This document shows, piece after piece, positions 53,219-62,493 of a stretch of DNA of 64,000 bases. A model generated the notes under the pieces. The model had not been told where the DNA came from, did no database searches, and worked only from the letters and a program-made list of their open reading frames with translations. The first letter of the stretch is position 1. Every line of letters begins with the position of its first letter. The stretch covers positions 124,001-188,000 of the forward strand of contig NZ_JFKD01000005.1 of assembly GCF_002115725.1 (NCBI RefSeq), in the 5' to 3' direction. A program made the position numbers and the translations under genes. The DNA is from Marivita cryptomonadis. Lineage in GTDB: Bacteria > Pseudomonadota > Alphaproteobacteria > Rhodobacterales > Rhodobacteraceae.

Positions 53219-55735
53219 TCACGCAGCGTCAATTTCGGCAAAGACATCTTCAGACGCGATCCCGCGCTTTTCGGCGCTTTCCCGGACGGTGTCCTTCAAA
53301 GCGGGATTGCGGCGCAGCAGGCGGCGGAACCGGTCTTCGCCAAGTTCAAGCACGGTTGTCGGGGCGATTGCCCGAACTTCGGTCTTGCGCGCCTTTTTCA
53401 TCAGGATGGCAAGTTGGCCGAACATGTCGCCCCGGCCCAAGCGCCAAGATTGCCCTGCGGTTTCGATTTCCACCGCGCCAGAGGCAATGAAATAAACGCT
53501 TTTCGCAATACCGTCCTTGCGAAGAAAGATGTCGCCCGCATCTACATTGCGGGTTCTGAGCACCCGGCTCAGGCGTTTCAGGTCTGGTGTGTCGAGTGTT
53601 GAAAACAGCGGGAATTGGCGCAGCAGTTCGATGCGCTGCAAAGCGATGTCAAGCTGGGGGCGATCGTCGACCGCACTACGCCGTGCCACAAGGTCTTCCA
53701 TGAGCTTGGTGTAGACTTCTGCACCAATCAGCCCGTCTTCTCGCATGGTGGCGTATTCGCGTTCCTCCAGGCGAAGCGCAGTGCGACGGATGAACCGCCG
53801 TTCCAGTTCTTCGGCATAGCCGGGATATTGCAGGCGCAGCCCCTCAAGAGCGGTTTCAACAGCGTCAATCCGACGGGTCAGCAGCTCGTGGAGCAGGACC
53901 GCGACTCGACGTCCATGAATTCGCCGGATGCGACCGTCAATGAAGGTGCCCAGATCCCGCAGAACGAGACGTTGAGACAGCAGTAATTCAAACCGGTCTG
54001 CTGTAATTCGCGCCAGTGGGGCCGACAAGCTCAGCCAGGTGTGCAACAGGTTCGAGAGGCGGAAAGCGCGACCGTATGAGAGGCTTTGACGGGCAGCGCG
54101 ATTGTAGCCGCTGCGGCCATCCGACCGTGCCCCTTCGATGAGGCGTTCGGCATCCGACAGCACCTGTTCCGCCATACGCGCCGAGATCGTACGTTCCCGC
54201 ATCCGGGCAAGAATGGTGTCGCGTTCATGACCGGCAAGGGCGATGAGGCCCAGCGTAATCCTGTCGCGATCCAGTATGTCGGCATTGTCCTCGGCGGTTC
54301 TCACAGCATCGTCCAGCCGTTCGCCAAATCGTTTGGCTTCCGACCGGACGATATCGTGGCTGAGTTCGTAATTCTCTGTTGTCCGGGACACATCCTCGCG
54401 CACCGTCTGCAAGGCAACGGCGACCACCTGCCGTGATAGGGCATCGTCGATCGGAGACAGACGGTCCAACCCCAGTCGCCCAATGATCCAGCGCAAGGTC
54501 GTGCCCTGAGCTATGAGGGTGAATAAGGTGAACCCGGTGGCAAGAATGCCGACCACGCGCTGAATCCCATCTGGCACGCGGAAGCTTTCGGTGACGGCGA
54601 GCGCTAGCGCCAGAGTGACTGCGCCGCGCAATCCACCCCAAAGGATCGCCACGCGGTAGGGGCGTTCGACCGGCGGCGACAAGCGCAGTGCTGTCAGCAG
54701 CGGCAGCAGGCCGAATAGAATGACGACACGGGCCGCAATCGCCGCGAGAATCACCACGCCGACGAGTGCAAAATCCCCAAGACGCACCTCTTCAAGCAGG
54801 CGTGGAATGAGCAGTGCCGCGAGGATAAAGATCAGCGCACCGGCCCAATGCGCCAGAATATCCCACAGCTCGCGCAGGTTTGCCCATGCCTGAGGTTGAA
54901 GACGTCCGGGACCCACCAGATTGAGGGTCAGCCCCGCCGCGACCACTGCAACCACACCCGATGCACCGACCAATTGCTCCGAGCCGATATAGGCCAGATA
55001 CGGGAGCGCAACCGAGATCGAAAGCTGGGCAAGTTCATGGCGGCCAATATTTCCCATGATCCACAGCGCCACCCGAGCCGCGAACCATCCCGACAGCGCA
55101 CCGCCAACGATCAGAACCGGGAACTGCGCAATCGCATCACCAAGCTTCGGATCGGGCACACCCAGCATCACGAAGCCCATGAAGAGGCCGAAAAGTGCGA
55201 TTGCGGCGGCGTCGTTAAGCAGGCTTTCGCCCTCGATGATTCGAGCCAAACGGCGCGGTGCCGAGATCGAGCGGAAAATCGATACAACAGCCGAGGGGTC
55301 GGTTGTCGACACGATCGAACCAATCAGAAGGCAAGCCGCCAGCGGCAGCGCACTTGCCCAGAACAAGGCGTAGCCGACGCTCAGGGTCGCCACGACTACC
55401 GCAACCACCGCAAGAACGAGAATCGGAACCCAATCATCCAGCATGCGGCGCAGATTCATGCCCAAAGTGGCCTGAAACAGCAGTGTTGGCAGGAACACGT
55501 AGAGAAAGACGTTAGACCGGATCGGAAGGCCAAGGATGGCTTCTGCCACGGGGTTGAGCGCGTCGGTCAGGTCGGTGCGCAGAAAGAAAATCGCACCCAT
55601 GCCAATCAGGATGCCGATCACCGCCAAGATCACGCTGTACGGCAAACGTAGACGTTCGGCCAACGGTTCTGCCAGGCCGATGACAATGAACAGGGATGCA
55701 ATAACGGTCGTGATGAGAACGATGTCCATCTTCAC
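53219..55735 (-). CDS. Na+/H+ antiporter (NhaP/CPA1) with long cytosolic tail and cNMP-like domain
   Basis: An 838-aa protein. Residues 1-415 hold 12 or so membrane helices with CPA1 exchanger motifs: STTDPSAVVSIF, EGESLLNDAAAIALFG (conserved ND) and WGGLRGAVTLALAL. Residues about 430-690 are a charged helical tail rich in Arg and Glu, and residues about 690-810 a cyclic-nucleotide-binding-like domain (FPLFSTLDTPDLKRL, then SVYFIASGAVEIE). The phosphate cassette reads FGQLAILMKKARKTEV rather than FGE.A......R(T/S)A, so nucleotide binding is doubtful. The layout recalls SOS1 and sperm NHE exchangers. Start is GTG at 55735 or ATG at 55729. Confidence 0.85.
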   Translation of the reverse strand: MKMDIVLITTVIASLFIVIGLAEPLAERLRLPYSVILAVIGILIGMGAIFFLRTDLTDALNPVAEAILGLPIRSNVFLYVFLPTLLFQATLGMNLRRMLDDWVPILVLAVVAVVVATLSVGYALFWASALPLAACLLIGSIVSTTDPSAVVSIFRSISAPRRLARIIEGESLLNDAAAIALFGLFMGFVMLGVPDPKLGDAIAQFPVLIVGGALSGWFAARVALWIMGNIGRHELAQLSISVALPYLAYIGSEQLVGASGVVAVVAAGLTLNLVGPGRLQPQAWANLRELWDILAHWAGALIFILAALLIPRLLEEVRLGDFALVGVVILAAIAARVVILFGLLPLLTALRLSPPVERPYRVAILWGGLRGAVTLALALAVTESFRVPDGIQRVVGILATGFTLFTLIAQGTTLRWIIGRLGLDRLSPIDDALSRQVVAVALQTVREDVSRTTENYELSHDIVRSEAKRFGERLDDAVRTAEDNADILDRDRITLGLIALAGHERDTILARMRERTISARMAEQVLSDAERLIEGARSDGRSGYNRAARQSLSYGRAFRLSNLLHTWLSLSAPLARITADRFELLLSQRLVLRDLGTFIDGRIRRIHGRRVAVLLHELLTRRIDAVETALEGLRLQYPGYAEELERRFIRRTALRLEEREYATMREDGLIGAEVYTKLMEDLVARRSAVDDRPQLDIALQRIELLRQFPLFSTLDTPDLKRLSRVLRTRNVDAGDIFLRKDGIAKSVYFIASGAVEIETAGQSWRLGRGDMFGQLAILMKKARKTEVRAIAPTTVLELGEDRFRRLLRRNPALKDTVRESAEKRGIASEDVFAEIDAA

Positions 55736-55954
55736 GAGATATCAAATCGCCGGACAACTGCACTTCAAAAACGTGCGGGGCTGCGTGGCTCGGTGCGGGT
55801 TTGCCCAATTTGATTGGGAATCACTGTGAAAAAACAGGCGGGGTTGCCGTGTGTTGGTTCGCGCACCCGGTCCGCCGCCCTATCCTCGGAAATCGGGTGG
55901 GCGCCTGAATTGGTGTTGCGCAATGATCAGACCAAGGACCACCGTCCTCGTGTC

Positions 55955-55983
55955 TTGACAACCCGACCCCCTCGCGACTTGCT
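55955..55983 (+). promoter_or_regulatory. Weak candidate promoter upstream of the permease pair
   Basis: A perfect TTGACA (55955-55960), but the -10 at 17 nt is CTTGCT (55978-55983). The 286-nt gap 55736-56021 holds otherwise only a small CCCAAT-TTG-ATTGGG hairpin (55804-55818). Confidence 0.25.
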
Positions 55984-56021
55984 GCATCTGGCTGGGGACG
56001 CGCCTTCAGCCCGGGAGAAGC

Positions 56022-56882
56022 ATGAACAATCCATACTCCAATCGTGCGTGGTGGCTGTTGCTGCCGTCTTTGGCGCTCATGGGTTTTGTCGCCGTAATCC
56101 CACTTATGGCAGTGCTGAACTATTCGTTCCACGACGTATTCACCGTGAACGACGCCTATTGGATTGGGCTCGAATGGTATGCCGAGATCATTCGCGATCC
56201 GTCGTTCTGGGCGAGTTTCGGGCGAAGCGCGTTGTTTTCGGCCATCGCTTTGGGTGTGCAGGTGCCGCTTGGCATTTGGTTGGCTTTGCTCTTGCTCAAA
56301 ATGAGCCGTTTTGCAGTGCCCGTGCTGATGCTGGTGGCTTTGCCACTGGTCGTGCCATGGAACATGATCGCAGGAATGTGGCTGACGTTGATCAACCCCG
56401 AAATCGGGCTGGCCGGGAAAGCCATGACGGCGCTTGGGATCACCTTCGACTACAAGTTCAACGCCCTGCATACGTGGCTATTGATCGTACTTGCCGACAC
56501 ATGGCATTGGATCGGGCTTGTCGTGATCCTGTCCTACGCCGGGCTGTCCGCCATTCCCGAGCCTTATCGGCAAGCTGCAGCCATTGACGGGGCCTCGCGC
56601 TTTGCCGTCTTTCGCCATATCGAATTGCCGCGCATCAGCGGGGCGCTTTCCATCGTGATCCTACTGCGATTTGTCGATAGTTTCATGATTTACACCGAGG
56701 CGTTCTCGATCAACGCGGGTGGTCCACAGGATGCTACAAGCTTCCTCTCGCTGGAATTGGCGGCAGATATCGGCAGCTACACGTATGGCCGTGCCGCTGC
56801 GCGTGCGATGCTGAATGTTCTGATTGTGCTCACCGTTGCATGGGCCTTTGTGCGCATCAGGTCGTCGGAGCGCGTTCGATGA
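56022..56882 (+). CDS. ABC transporter permease, GlpP-like
   Basis: A 286-aa inner-membrane permease resembling GlpP of the rhizobial glycerol importer GlpSTPQV. Blocks: LMGFVAVIPLMAVLNYSFHD, VQVPLGIWLALLLL, VPWNMIAGMW, and the EAA loop IPEPYRQAAAIDGASRFAVF that contacts the ATPase, then LLRFVDSFMIYTEAF. About six membrane helices. The start is at ATG 56022. The next gene, GlpQ-like, overlaps it by ATGA. No ATPase, substrate-binding protein or glycerol kinase gene is adjacent. Confidence 0.8.
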   Translation: MNNPYSNRAWWLLLPSLALMGFVAVIPLMAVLNYSFHDVFTVNDAYWIGLEWYAEIIRDPSFWASFGRSALFSAIALGVQVPLGIWLALLLLKMSRFAVPVLMLVALPLVVPWNMIAGMWLTLINPEIGLAGKAMTALGITFDYKFNALHTWLLIVLADTWHWIGLVVILSYAGLSAIPEPYRQAAAIDGASRFAVFRHIELPRISGALSIVILLRFVDSFMIYTEAFSINAGGPQDATSFLSLELAADIGSYTYGRAAARAMLNVLIVLTVAWAFVRIRSSERVR

Positions 56883-57676
56883 GCATTCGTGGTGTCACGC
56901 TTCGGATCGTGGTCTTTTCCCTGCTCGCGATTTTCATTCTGTTGCCCTTTGCGCAGACCGTTCTTCTGAGTGTGACGCTGACGCTGCCTCGGGACGGGTA
57001 CGAGACCGGCAGTTTGACACTGCTGAACTTCATCGAGGTTTTCAAACGCCCCGATCTGCGTGCATCTATTGGAAATTCGCTGACCTATGTGTCGCTGAAC
57101 ATCGTGCTGTGCCTTGCTGCCGGATTACCTGCTGCCTATGCCTTTGCACGCTACAGGTTCACCGGCGACCGGCATATGCTATTTGCCCTGCTGGCGTTCC
57201 GGCTGACACCGCCCGTGGTGCTGTCGCTTCCGGTCTTTTTCCTGTTCGCGCATTTTGGGCTGATCAATAACCCTGTCGGCATTGCTTTGGTCCATTGCGC
57301 CTTCAATCTGCCGATTGCGATCTGGATACTCGAAAGTTTCATCTCGGCCGTGCCGCGTGAATACGATGAGACTTGTTTCATCGACGGGCATTCGACCCCG
57401 AGCTTTTTCTTTCGCCGTTTGATCCCGGCCATCGCCCCCGGGATCGGTGTGACGGTGTTTTTCTGCTTCATTTTTTCGTGGGTCGAGGTCGTTCTTGCGC
57501 GGATCTTGACGGTGACAGCCGGGAAGCCGATCACCATGGCGATCAACGCTTTATATGGGTTTCAGACCGATATCGGTCTGGTTATGGCGATGACCGTGGT
57601 GTCGCTGATCCCCGGTTTGGCAATGATCTGGTTTGTCCGCAACCACATCGCGCGCGGTTTTGTCATACGGACTTGA
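56879..57676 (+). CDS. ABC transporter permease, GlpQ-like
   Basis: A 265-aa permease partner, about six helices. Seen are AAYAFARYRFTGDRHMLFAL, FRLTPPVVLSLPVFFLF, the EAA-type loop PREYDETCFIDGHSTPSFFF, and FIFSWVEVVLARILTVTAGK, ending FVRNHIARGFVIRT, all as in GlpQ of rhizobial glycerol importers. The ATG at 56879 sits in the ATGA overlap with the GlpP-like gene. Without an adjacent ATPase it must use one from elsewhere or be a relic. Confidence 0.8.
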   Translation: MSIRGVTLRIVVFSLLAIFILLPFAQTVLLSVTLTLPRDGYETGSLTLLNFIEVFKRPDLRASIGNSLTYVSLNIVLCLAAGLPAAYAFARYRFTGDRHMLFALLAFRLTPPVVLSLPVFFLFAHFGLINNPVGIALVHCAFNLPIAIWILESFISAVPREYDETCFIDGHSTPSFFFRRLIPAIAPGIGVTVFFCFIFSWVEVVLARILTVTAGKPITMAINALYGFQTDIGLVMAMTVVSLIPGLAMIWFVRNHIARGFVIRT

Positions 57677-57721
57677 GCGCCGTTTGCGAAAGCCGTGTCA
57701 CCTTGGGACTGGCAGTCTGCG

Positions 57722-58729
57722 TCAAGCCGCGACAACATCCTCTCTCAAGTCGGAAAGAACGCGTGCAACTATTTCGAATGACCGCACCCGTGCTGCGTGA
57801 TCATGGATCATGCCGGTGACGATCAATTCGTCGGGCTGAAACGTGTCGATCAGTGACCGAAGCTGCGTCCGGACGGTTGCTGCCGATCCTGTTGCCGAAC
57901 AGGACAGAGCCTGTCGCACCTGTGCCATGATCGGAGCCGGAATCTCTGCGTCGAGATCATGCGTCGGATGCGGCAGCTTTCCCGGTTTACCAGTGCGTAG
58001 CCGGGCAAAAGCCAAAAGCTGTGAGGATCGCAGAAAGGCGGCTTCGTCATCTGTCGGTGCCGCGCAAACGCCGGCGGCCATCATCACATAGGGTTTGTCG
58101 AGCTGCTCTGATGGTTGGAAGGTGCTTCGATAGATCGACAATGCTTGGTCCAGCATGGCTGGCGCAAAATGTGACGCAAAAGCATAAGGCAAACCCAACC
58201 AGGCAGCCAATTGCGCGCCGTAGAGGCTTGAGCCGAGAATCCAGACTGGAACATGCGTCCCGCTGCCGGGAATGGCACGCACCGGCGTGTCTTCTGACGT
58301 GTCATCGAAATAGCCAATCAGTTCCTGCACATCCTGCGGGAAGCTGTCTTCGGGTGCCATATGCCGCCGAAGTGCACGGGCTGTGGCCATGTCGCTGCCC
58401 GGCGCACGGCCCAGCCCAAGGTCGATCCGACCCGGATAAAGTGTCGCGAGGGTTCCGAACTGTTCGGCTACAATCAGTGGCGCATGGTTGGGCAGCATGA
58501 TCCCTCCGGCACCAATGCGCATCGTATTGGTCGCCGCAGCGACATGCCCGATCACCAGCGCGGTGGCCGCACTGGCGATACCCGGCATGTTGTGATGCTC
58601 GGCCAACCAATAACGGTTATAGCCGAACCGTTCGGCCGCCCGGGCAAGATCGACCGTCGAGGATAAGGCATCCGCGGCCGTTTTGCCCTCTGGGATGGGT
58701 GACAGGTCGAGTAGCGAGAATCTCTGCAT
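57722..58729 (-). CDS. LLM class flavin-dependent oxidoreductase
   Basis: A 335-aa luciferase-like monooxygenase family protein (YhbW type), usually FMN-dependent on an exocyclic substrate. Blocks: [23 protein letters not shown] start (here [19 protein letters not shown]), [51 protein letters not shown] and [20 protein letters not shown]. The ATG at 58729 ([10 protein letters not shown]) is the family start, ten codons after an in-frame upstream ATG. Substrate unknown. Convergent with the GlpQ-like gene. Confidence 0.85.
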   Translation of the reverse strand: MQRFSLLDLSPIPEGKTAADALSSTVDLARAAERFGYNRYWLAEHHNMPGIASAATALVIGHVAAATNTMRIGAGGIMLPNHAPLIVAEQFGTLATLYPGRIDLGLGRAPGSDMATARALRRHMAPEDSFPQDVQELIGYFDDTSEDTPVRAIPGSGTHVPVWILGSSLYGAQLAAWLGLPYAFASHFAPAMLDQALSIYRSTFQPSEQLDKPYVMMAAGVCAAPTDDEAAFLRSSQLLAFARLRTGKPGKLPHPTHDLDAEIPAPIMAQVRQALSCSATGSAATVRTQLRSLIDTFQPDELIVTGMIHDHAARVRSFEIVARVLSDLREDVVAA

Positions 58730-58917
58730 GCGTGCCTCCGATACCCAACAGCTAATCATCCCAAGCGTTCAGACCAAGGCGCAGTTTGACCGCAGGTTCG
58801 AAATACGCATCACGTTTGATGTTTCCACTGAACCGAAGGGGTCCTTCAGAACTCGGCTGAAAGCCTTACAGGCGATAGGGCGCGGTTCTCAAACAAAATC
58901 TGAGGGGGTGTAAGGTG

Positions 58918-59011
58918 AGAGGCTGGACAACGACCCAAGCGTGGCTCGTTACGGCTGCTTCCTTCCGGACCTGACCGGGTTGGCGAGGTGCTCGCCCGCG
59001 CCAACCTCTCA
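58918..59011 (-). ncRNA. ffs: Signal recognition particle 4.5S-type RNA
   Basis: On the minus strand the sequence CCGGTCAGGTCCGGAAGGAA followed by GCAGCC is the diagnostic core of the small bacterial SRP RNA (domain IV tetraloop GGAA and the flanking asymmetric loops). The ends pair: GAGAGGTTGG (from 59011) with CCAGCCTCTC (to 58918). The length of about 94 nt fits the alphaproteobacterial small form. It works with Ffh to target membrane proteins. A consensus-like promoter ends 6 nt before the 5' end. Confidence 0.9.
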
Positions 59012-59017
59012 AGGGTC

Positions 59018-59046
59018 AGATATGCGAGGACTCGGTGGATTGCAAC
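59018..59046 (-). promoter_or_regulatory. Promoter for SRP RNA
   Basis: On the minus strand TTGCAA (59046-59041), 17 nt, TATCTG (59023-59018). The expected start 6-7 nt downstream coincides with the paired 5' end of the RNA. Confidence 0.65.
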
Positions 59047-59136
59047 CCGCTCATGCTGGCAAAAGGTGCCCGGTGCATTGTTCTTTTTGCTGTCGCATGG
59101 CAAGCGCTATGGACGTAATGAGCGGGGTAAGACGCG

Positions 59137-60105
59137 ATGCAGAGCGCGGAACAGGTGACTTTTGGCGGCTCAGGGCTGGATCGCGCGGCAGAACTGCGTG
59201 GTGATATTGCGGCTTTGGCTGCGCTCATGCAGGATGTCAGCACACGAACCATCTTGTTGTGGAAGGGTAAACCTCTGGTCGTTCGGTCAGAACATGGGTG
59301 CAGCCTCGCGCGGTTGCCTTTGACACATCCGATTTTGAAAGAAGCGCGCAGTGCCCCGATTCTGTTGGGGCGGGAAGACGGCGCGGCGCGGTTCGCCCAT
59401 GATATCTCTGAGTGGATGCCCGATGCCGACCTGAGCGATGTCGGCGCATTTGTCGACAGCTCCGTGCAAACCCACCCCACGCTGCCGGACGATCATGGGT
59501 TTGCCGAACTTCGCAATATCATGACGGCGCTGAGTTCGCGCGATGCGGAATTGGCCGCCACTGCGAAAGCAATCTTTGGCTGGCATGAAACGCATGGGTT
59601 TTGTGCCCGGTGCGGTGCGCCCAGTGATGTAACGCAGGCGGGGTGGCAGCGGGTGTGCCAATCCTGTGGAGGCAGCCACTTCCCTCGGACGGACCCTGTC
59701 GTGATCATGCTGATCACACGCGGCAACAAGGTTTTGCTGGGGCGATCTCCGGGATGGCCGGAAGGGATGTATTCCTGTCTTGCCGGGTTCGTGGAGCCAG
59801 GAGAGACCATCGAAGCCGCCGTGCGCCGCGAAGTTTGGGAAGAGGCGGGGGTGCGCGTTGGCGAGGTGCGCTATCTGTCCAGTCAGCCTTGGCCGTTTCC
59901 AGCATCGTTGATGTTCGGGTGCCAAGGGATCGCGACCAGCGAAGACATCACGATTGATCCTAATGAGATCGAGGACGCGCTTTGGGTCAGTCGCGAAGAG
60001 GTGATGGACGCGTTGGCAGGCCTCCGAGAGGGGTTGTTGCCGGCACGGAAAGGCGCGATCGCGCATTTTTTATTGCGTCACTGGCTTGCCGATACGCTGG
60101 AATGA
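59137..60105 (+). CDS. nudC: NAD+ diphosphatase / RNA decapping hydrolase NudC
   Basis: NudC cleaves NADH to NMNH and AMP and removes NAD caps from RNA. The 322-aa product has a zinc ribbon (C156, C159, C174, C177), the Nudix box beginning GFVEPGETIEAAVRREVWEE (217-239) and the NADH-specific SQPWPFPASLM (249-259). Length is typical of the long bacterial form. Possibly followed by the SRPBCC and DUF4198 genes in one transcription unit (42-nt gap). Confidence 0.93.
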   Translation: MQSAEQVTFGGSGLDRAAELRGDIAALAALMQDVSTRTILLWKGKPLVVRSEHGCSLARLPLTHPILKEARSAPILLGREDGAARFAHDISEWMPDADLSDVGAFVDSSVQTHPTLPDDHGFAELRNIMTALSSRDAELAATAKAIFGWHETHGFCARCGAPSDVTQAGWQRVCQSCGGSHFPRTDPVVIMLITRGNKVLLGRSPGWPEGMYSCLAGFVEPGETIEAAVRREVWEEAGVRVGEVRYLSSQPWPFPASLMFGCQGIATSEDITIDPNEIEDALWVSREEVMDALAGLREGLLPARKGAIAHFLLRHWLADTLE

Positions 60106-60146
60106 CGCAAGTTTAAGTAAAAACGTATCGAAGCGGGGGCGAGCCG

Positions 60147-60614
60147 ATGCAAGTAACAGGTACAGAGGATGTCGCAGCGCCGATTGACCTTGTTTTCGCT
60201 GAATTGACTGCGTTCGACTATGTCGAACGGCAAGCCATGCGGCGCGGCATCGACGTGCGTCGACAGTTTCGCGGATCAGCCCCTGACATCGGTGACAGCT
60301 GGGATGCAAAGTTCAAATTTCGCGGTAAGGAGCGTCAGGCAAAGGTTACGCTTGATGCTTATGACGCACCTAACATGGTTCAATTCGGCGGCGTCTCGGG
60401 AGGTCTTGAGACAAGCACGGTGATCGAACTCGTGCCATTGTCGCCTAATCGCACCCGGGTGTCCGTCGTGTTTAAGATGATGCCGAAAACGCTTTCGGCG
60501 AGATTACTTGTGCAGTCGTTCAAGCTGGCACGGTCCAGCATCAACAAACGTTTCAAGGCGCGCATGACGCAATATGCCCGCGACATCGAGAATAAGGTGG
60601 TCAAGACCGCATGA
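60147..60614 (+). CDS. SRPBCC family protein
   Basis: A 155-aa soluble protein with the START-like/SRPBCC pattern: MQVTGTEDVAAPIDLVFAEL, DIGDSWDAKFKFRGKERQAK, and a C-terminal helix SFKLARSSINKRFKARMTQY. Such proteins bind lipids or hydrophobic ligands; the ligand is not known. It overlaps the DUF4198 gene by four bases (ATGA), so the two are coupled. Confidence 0.75.
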   Translation: MQVTGTEDVAAPIDLVFAELTAFDYVERQAMRRGIDVRRQFRGSAPDIGDSWDAKFKFRGKERQAKVTLDAYDAPNMVQFGGVSGGLETSTVIELVPLSPNRTRVSVVFKMMPKTLSARLLVQSFKLARSSINKRFKARMTQYARDIENKVVKTA

Positions 60615-61417
60615 TCCGTCGAACTTTCATTGGCGCCATGGCGCTTTCACTGCTGCCGGTTGTCACGACTGCGCACGAGTTCTGGATCGACCCGATGGAC
60701 TATATTGTGCCATCGGAGGGCGCGCTTGTCGCAACGCTGCGCGTCGGAGAAACCTTTGCCGGTGCGGAACAATCCTACTTGGACCGAAACTTCGTGCGCT
60801 TCGACATGCAATGTGGCGGGACGCTAGAGGCTGTGCCGGGGCGGGCCGGGGATCGCCCTGCGCTGAATGTTGCGGCGCCCCGAGACAGTCTGTGCGTGAT
60901 CATCCACCAGACACGGGATTACACGCTGACCTATCGCGAATGGCAGAAATTCGTGAATTTCGTTGAGCACAAGGATTTCGAAGGTGTCTTGGCTGAACAT
61001 GCCGCACGTGGTTTGCCGGAAAGCGGATTCGTCGAACTCTACAGCCGTTACGCCAAAAGCCTGATTGCGGTGGGCGACGGTGCGGGTGCCGATGCCGAGG
61101 TCGGACTGGTGACGGAAATCGTGGCAGAGGCCAATCCCTATACCGACGACATGACAGACGGGTTGCCGATTCGCGTGTTGTATGACGGTGCGCCGCGCGC
61201 CGATGCGCAGGTCGAGTTGTTTGCGCGCCCGCCCGAGGGCAAGGTCGAGGTGACTTTGCACCGTACGGACGCAGAGGGGCGTGTCACCTTGCCAGTTCTG
61301 CCGGGCTATTCTTACTTGGCCGATGCGGTTGTGTTGCGACCGCTTGAGGCTCAGGCAGAGAAAGACCCTGTATGGGAAAGCCTTTGGGCGTCACTGACCT
61401 TTGCCGTGCCGGAGTGA
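60611..61417 (+). CDS. DUF4198 domain-containing secreted protein
   Basis: A 268-aa exported protein with a signal peptide at about 1-21 (MIRRTFIGAMALSLLPVVTTA) and a DUF4198-type fold (HEFWIDPMDYIVPSEGALVA, REWQKFVNFVEHKDFEG and a C-terminal immunoglobulin-like module). The His at the mature N-terminus (HEFW) is a typical metal-binding feature; relatives such as NikM-like proteins occur with metal importers. No metal transporter is adjacent here. Translationally coupled to the SRPBCC gene. Confidence 0.75.
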   Translation: MIRRTFIGAMALSLLPVVTTAHEFWIDPMDYIVPSEGALVATLRVGETFAGAEQSYLDRNFVRFDMQCGGTLEAVPGRAGDRPALNVAAPRDSLCVIIHQTRDYTLTYREWQKFVNFVEHKDFEGVLAEHAARGLPESGFVELYSRYAKSLIAVGDGAGADAEVGLVTEIVAEANPYTDDMTDGLPIRVLYDGAPRADAQVELFARPPEGKVEVTLHRTDAEGRVTLPVLPGYSYLADAVVLRPLEAQAEKDPVWESLWASLTFAVPE

Positions 61418-61429
61418 CCGGCACAGAAC

Positions 61430-62392
61430 TTATTTCTCGTGCCAGTCGAAAAAGCCGGGGCCTGCGCGATCAAGTAACGTGCGAGCCAGAGCTTGACCCA
61501 TCGCCACTCCGTCTGCAATCGGACCACTGATTTCGTCCGCATGTGCCTCTGACCCATCCGGCCGCAACACTTCGCCGCGCAGACGAAGCGTGTCACCGTC
61601 GAGTTCTGCCAGACCAGCGATGGGCGTTTCGCATGATCCATCCAGCGCAGCGAGGAAAGCGCGCTCGGCGGCCAGACGTTGACCTGTCGGCGTGTCGTGG
61701 ATCGCGGCCAGCATATCTGCGGCGCGAGTGTCATCGACGCGACGTTCGATGCCGATGGCACCCTGCGCCACGGCCGGCAACATATCGGTGGTCTCGATGG
61801 CAGTCTTGGGAACTTCGTCCATCTTGAGACGGTTCAGGCCCGCCATGGCGAGGAAGGTGCAGGAGGCCACGCCGTCATGCAGTTTCTTGAGGCGGGTTTG
61901 CAGGTTGCCGCGGAATTCTACCACGTTGAGGTCGGGACGGCGGTTCATGAGCTGTGCGCGGCGCCGCAAGGACGAGGTGCCGACGATGGCACCAGACGGC
62001 AGGTCTGCAATGCGCGTCACATCCGGGGAGATGAACGCATCGCGCACGTCTTCGCGGGGAAGGTAGCAGTCAAGCATCAACCCCTCAGGCTGTGCCACGG
62101 GCATGTCCTTCATCGAATGCACAGCGATGTCGATACGGCCTTCGAGCATCGCCTCTTCGATTTCCTTGGTGAACAGACCCTTGTTGCCGATCTCTTTCAG
62201 AGGGCGGTCCGCGTCGATCAGAGTGCGGTCGTCGCCTGTGGTCTTGATGACCACAATGTTGAACGCCTCGAACGGCAGGTCAAACGCCTTGGACAGGCGT
62301 TCGCGGGTTTCATAAGCCTGAGCCAAAGCGAGCGGGGAACCGCGGGTGCCGATGTTCAGGGGCTGGTCGGGTGTGGGCAAGTCAATCGTCAT
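61430..62392 (-). CDS. hemC: Porphobilinogen deaminase
   Basis: HemC polymerises four porphobilinogens to hydroxymethylbilane in heme synthesis. The 320-aa product begins MTIDLPTPDQPLNIGTRGSP and contains VVIKTTGDD, the HSMKDMP substrate motif, GTSSLRRRAQL and the dipyrromethane-cofactor Cys in DGSCETP. The ATG at 62392 is the family start. It is divergent from hemE across 101 nt, so the two tetrapyrrole genes share a control region. Confidence 0.95.
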   Translation of the reverse strand: MTIDLPTPDQPLNIGTRGSPLALAQAYETRERLSKAFDLPFEAFNIVVIKTTGDDRTLIDADRPLKEIGNKGLFTKEIEEAMLEGRIDIAVHSMKDMPVAQPEGLMLDCYLPREDVRDAFISPDVTRIADLPSGAIVGTSSLRRRAQLMNRRPDLNVVEFRGNLQTRLKKLHDGVASCTFLAMAGLNRLKMDEVPKTAIETTDMLPAVAQGAIGIERRVDDTRAADMLAAIHDTPTGQRLAAERAFLAALDGSCETPIAGLAELDGDTLRLRGEVLRPDGSEAHADEISGPIADGVAMGQALARTLLDRAGPGFFDWHEK

Positions 62393-62493
62393 GAATCGAT
62401 CTTTATGCGTGTAAACTTGTCCTGACAACCATGCTTGTCTTGACATATGCTTTTCTACGGTTGATCCGAGGGACATAGACAAGGAAAGACCTG
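62393..62493. promoter_or_regulatory. Divergent hemC-hemE control region
   Basis: This 101-nt spacer carries repeated TTGTC-CTGACAA-like and TTGTCTTGACATATG stretches. A weak promoter-like pair for hemE is CTGACA (62422-62427), 18 nt, TATGCT (62446-62451). No known operator was identified. Confidence 0.3.

Larger units (their letters stand above)
58730..59136. other. 407-nt intergenic region containing the SRP RNA
   Basis: This region lies between the LLM oxidoreductase (minus) and nudC (plus). It carries the SRP RNA gene at 58918-59011 on the minus strand and its promoter. Between 58730 and 58917, downstream of the RNA and upstream of the oxidoreductase gene, I see no gene; a GGTTCGAAA stretch near 58794 resembles a tRNA T-loop but nothing folds around it. 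Confidence 0.5.

Noticed and set aside
55814..56587. 257-codon plus-strand frame overlapping the GlpP-like gene
   Set aside because: The GlpP-like frame clearly matches a transporter; this frame does not. I also checked whether the upstream part is the tail of a lost ABC ATPase and saw nothing supporting it.
58780..58830. GGTTCGAAA stretch resembling a tRNA T-loop
   Set aside because: No acceptor stem, anticodon arm or CCA end can be drawn around it.
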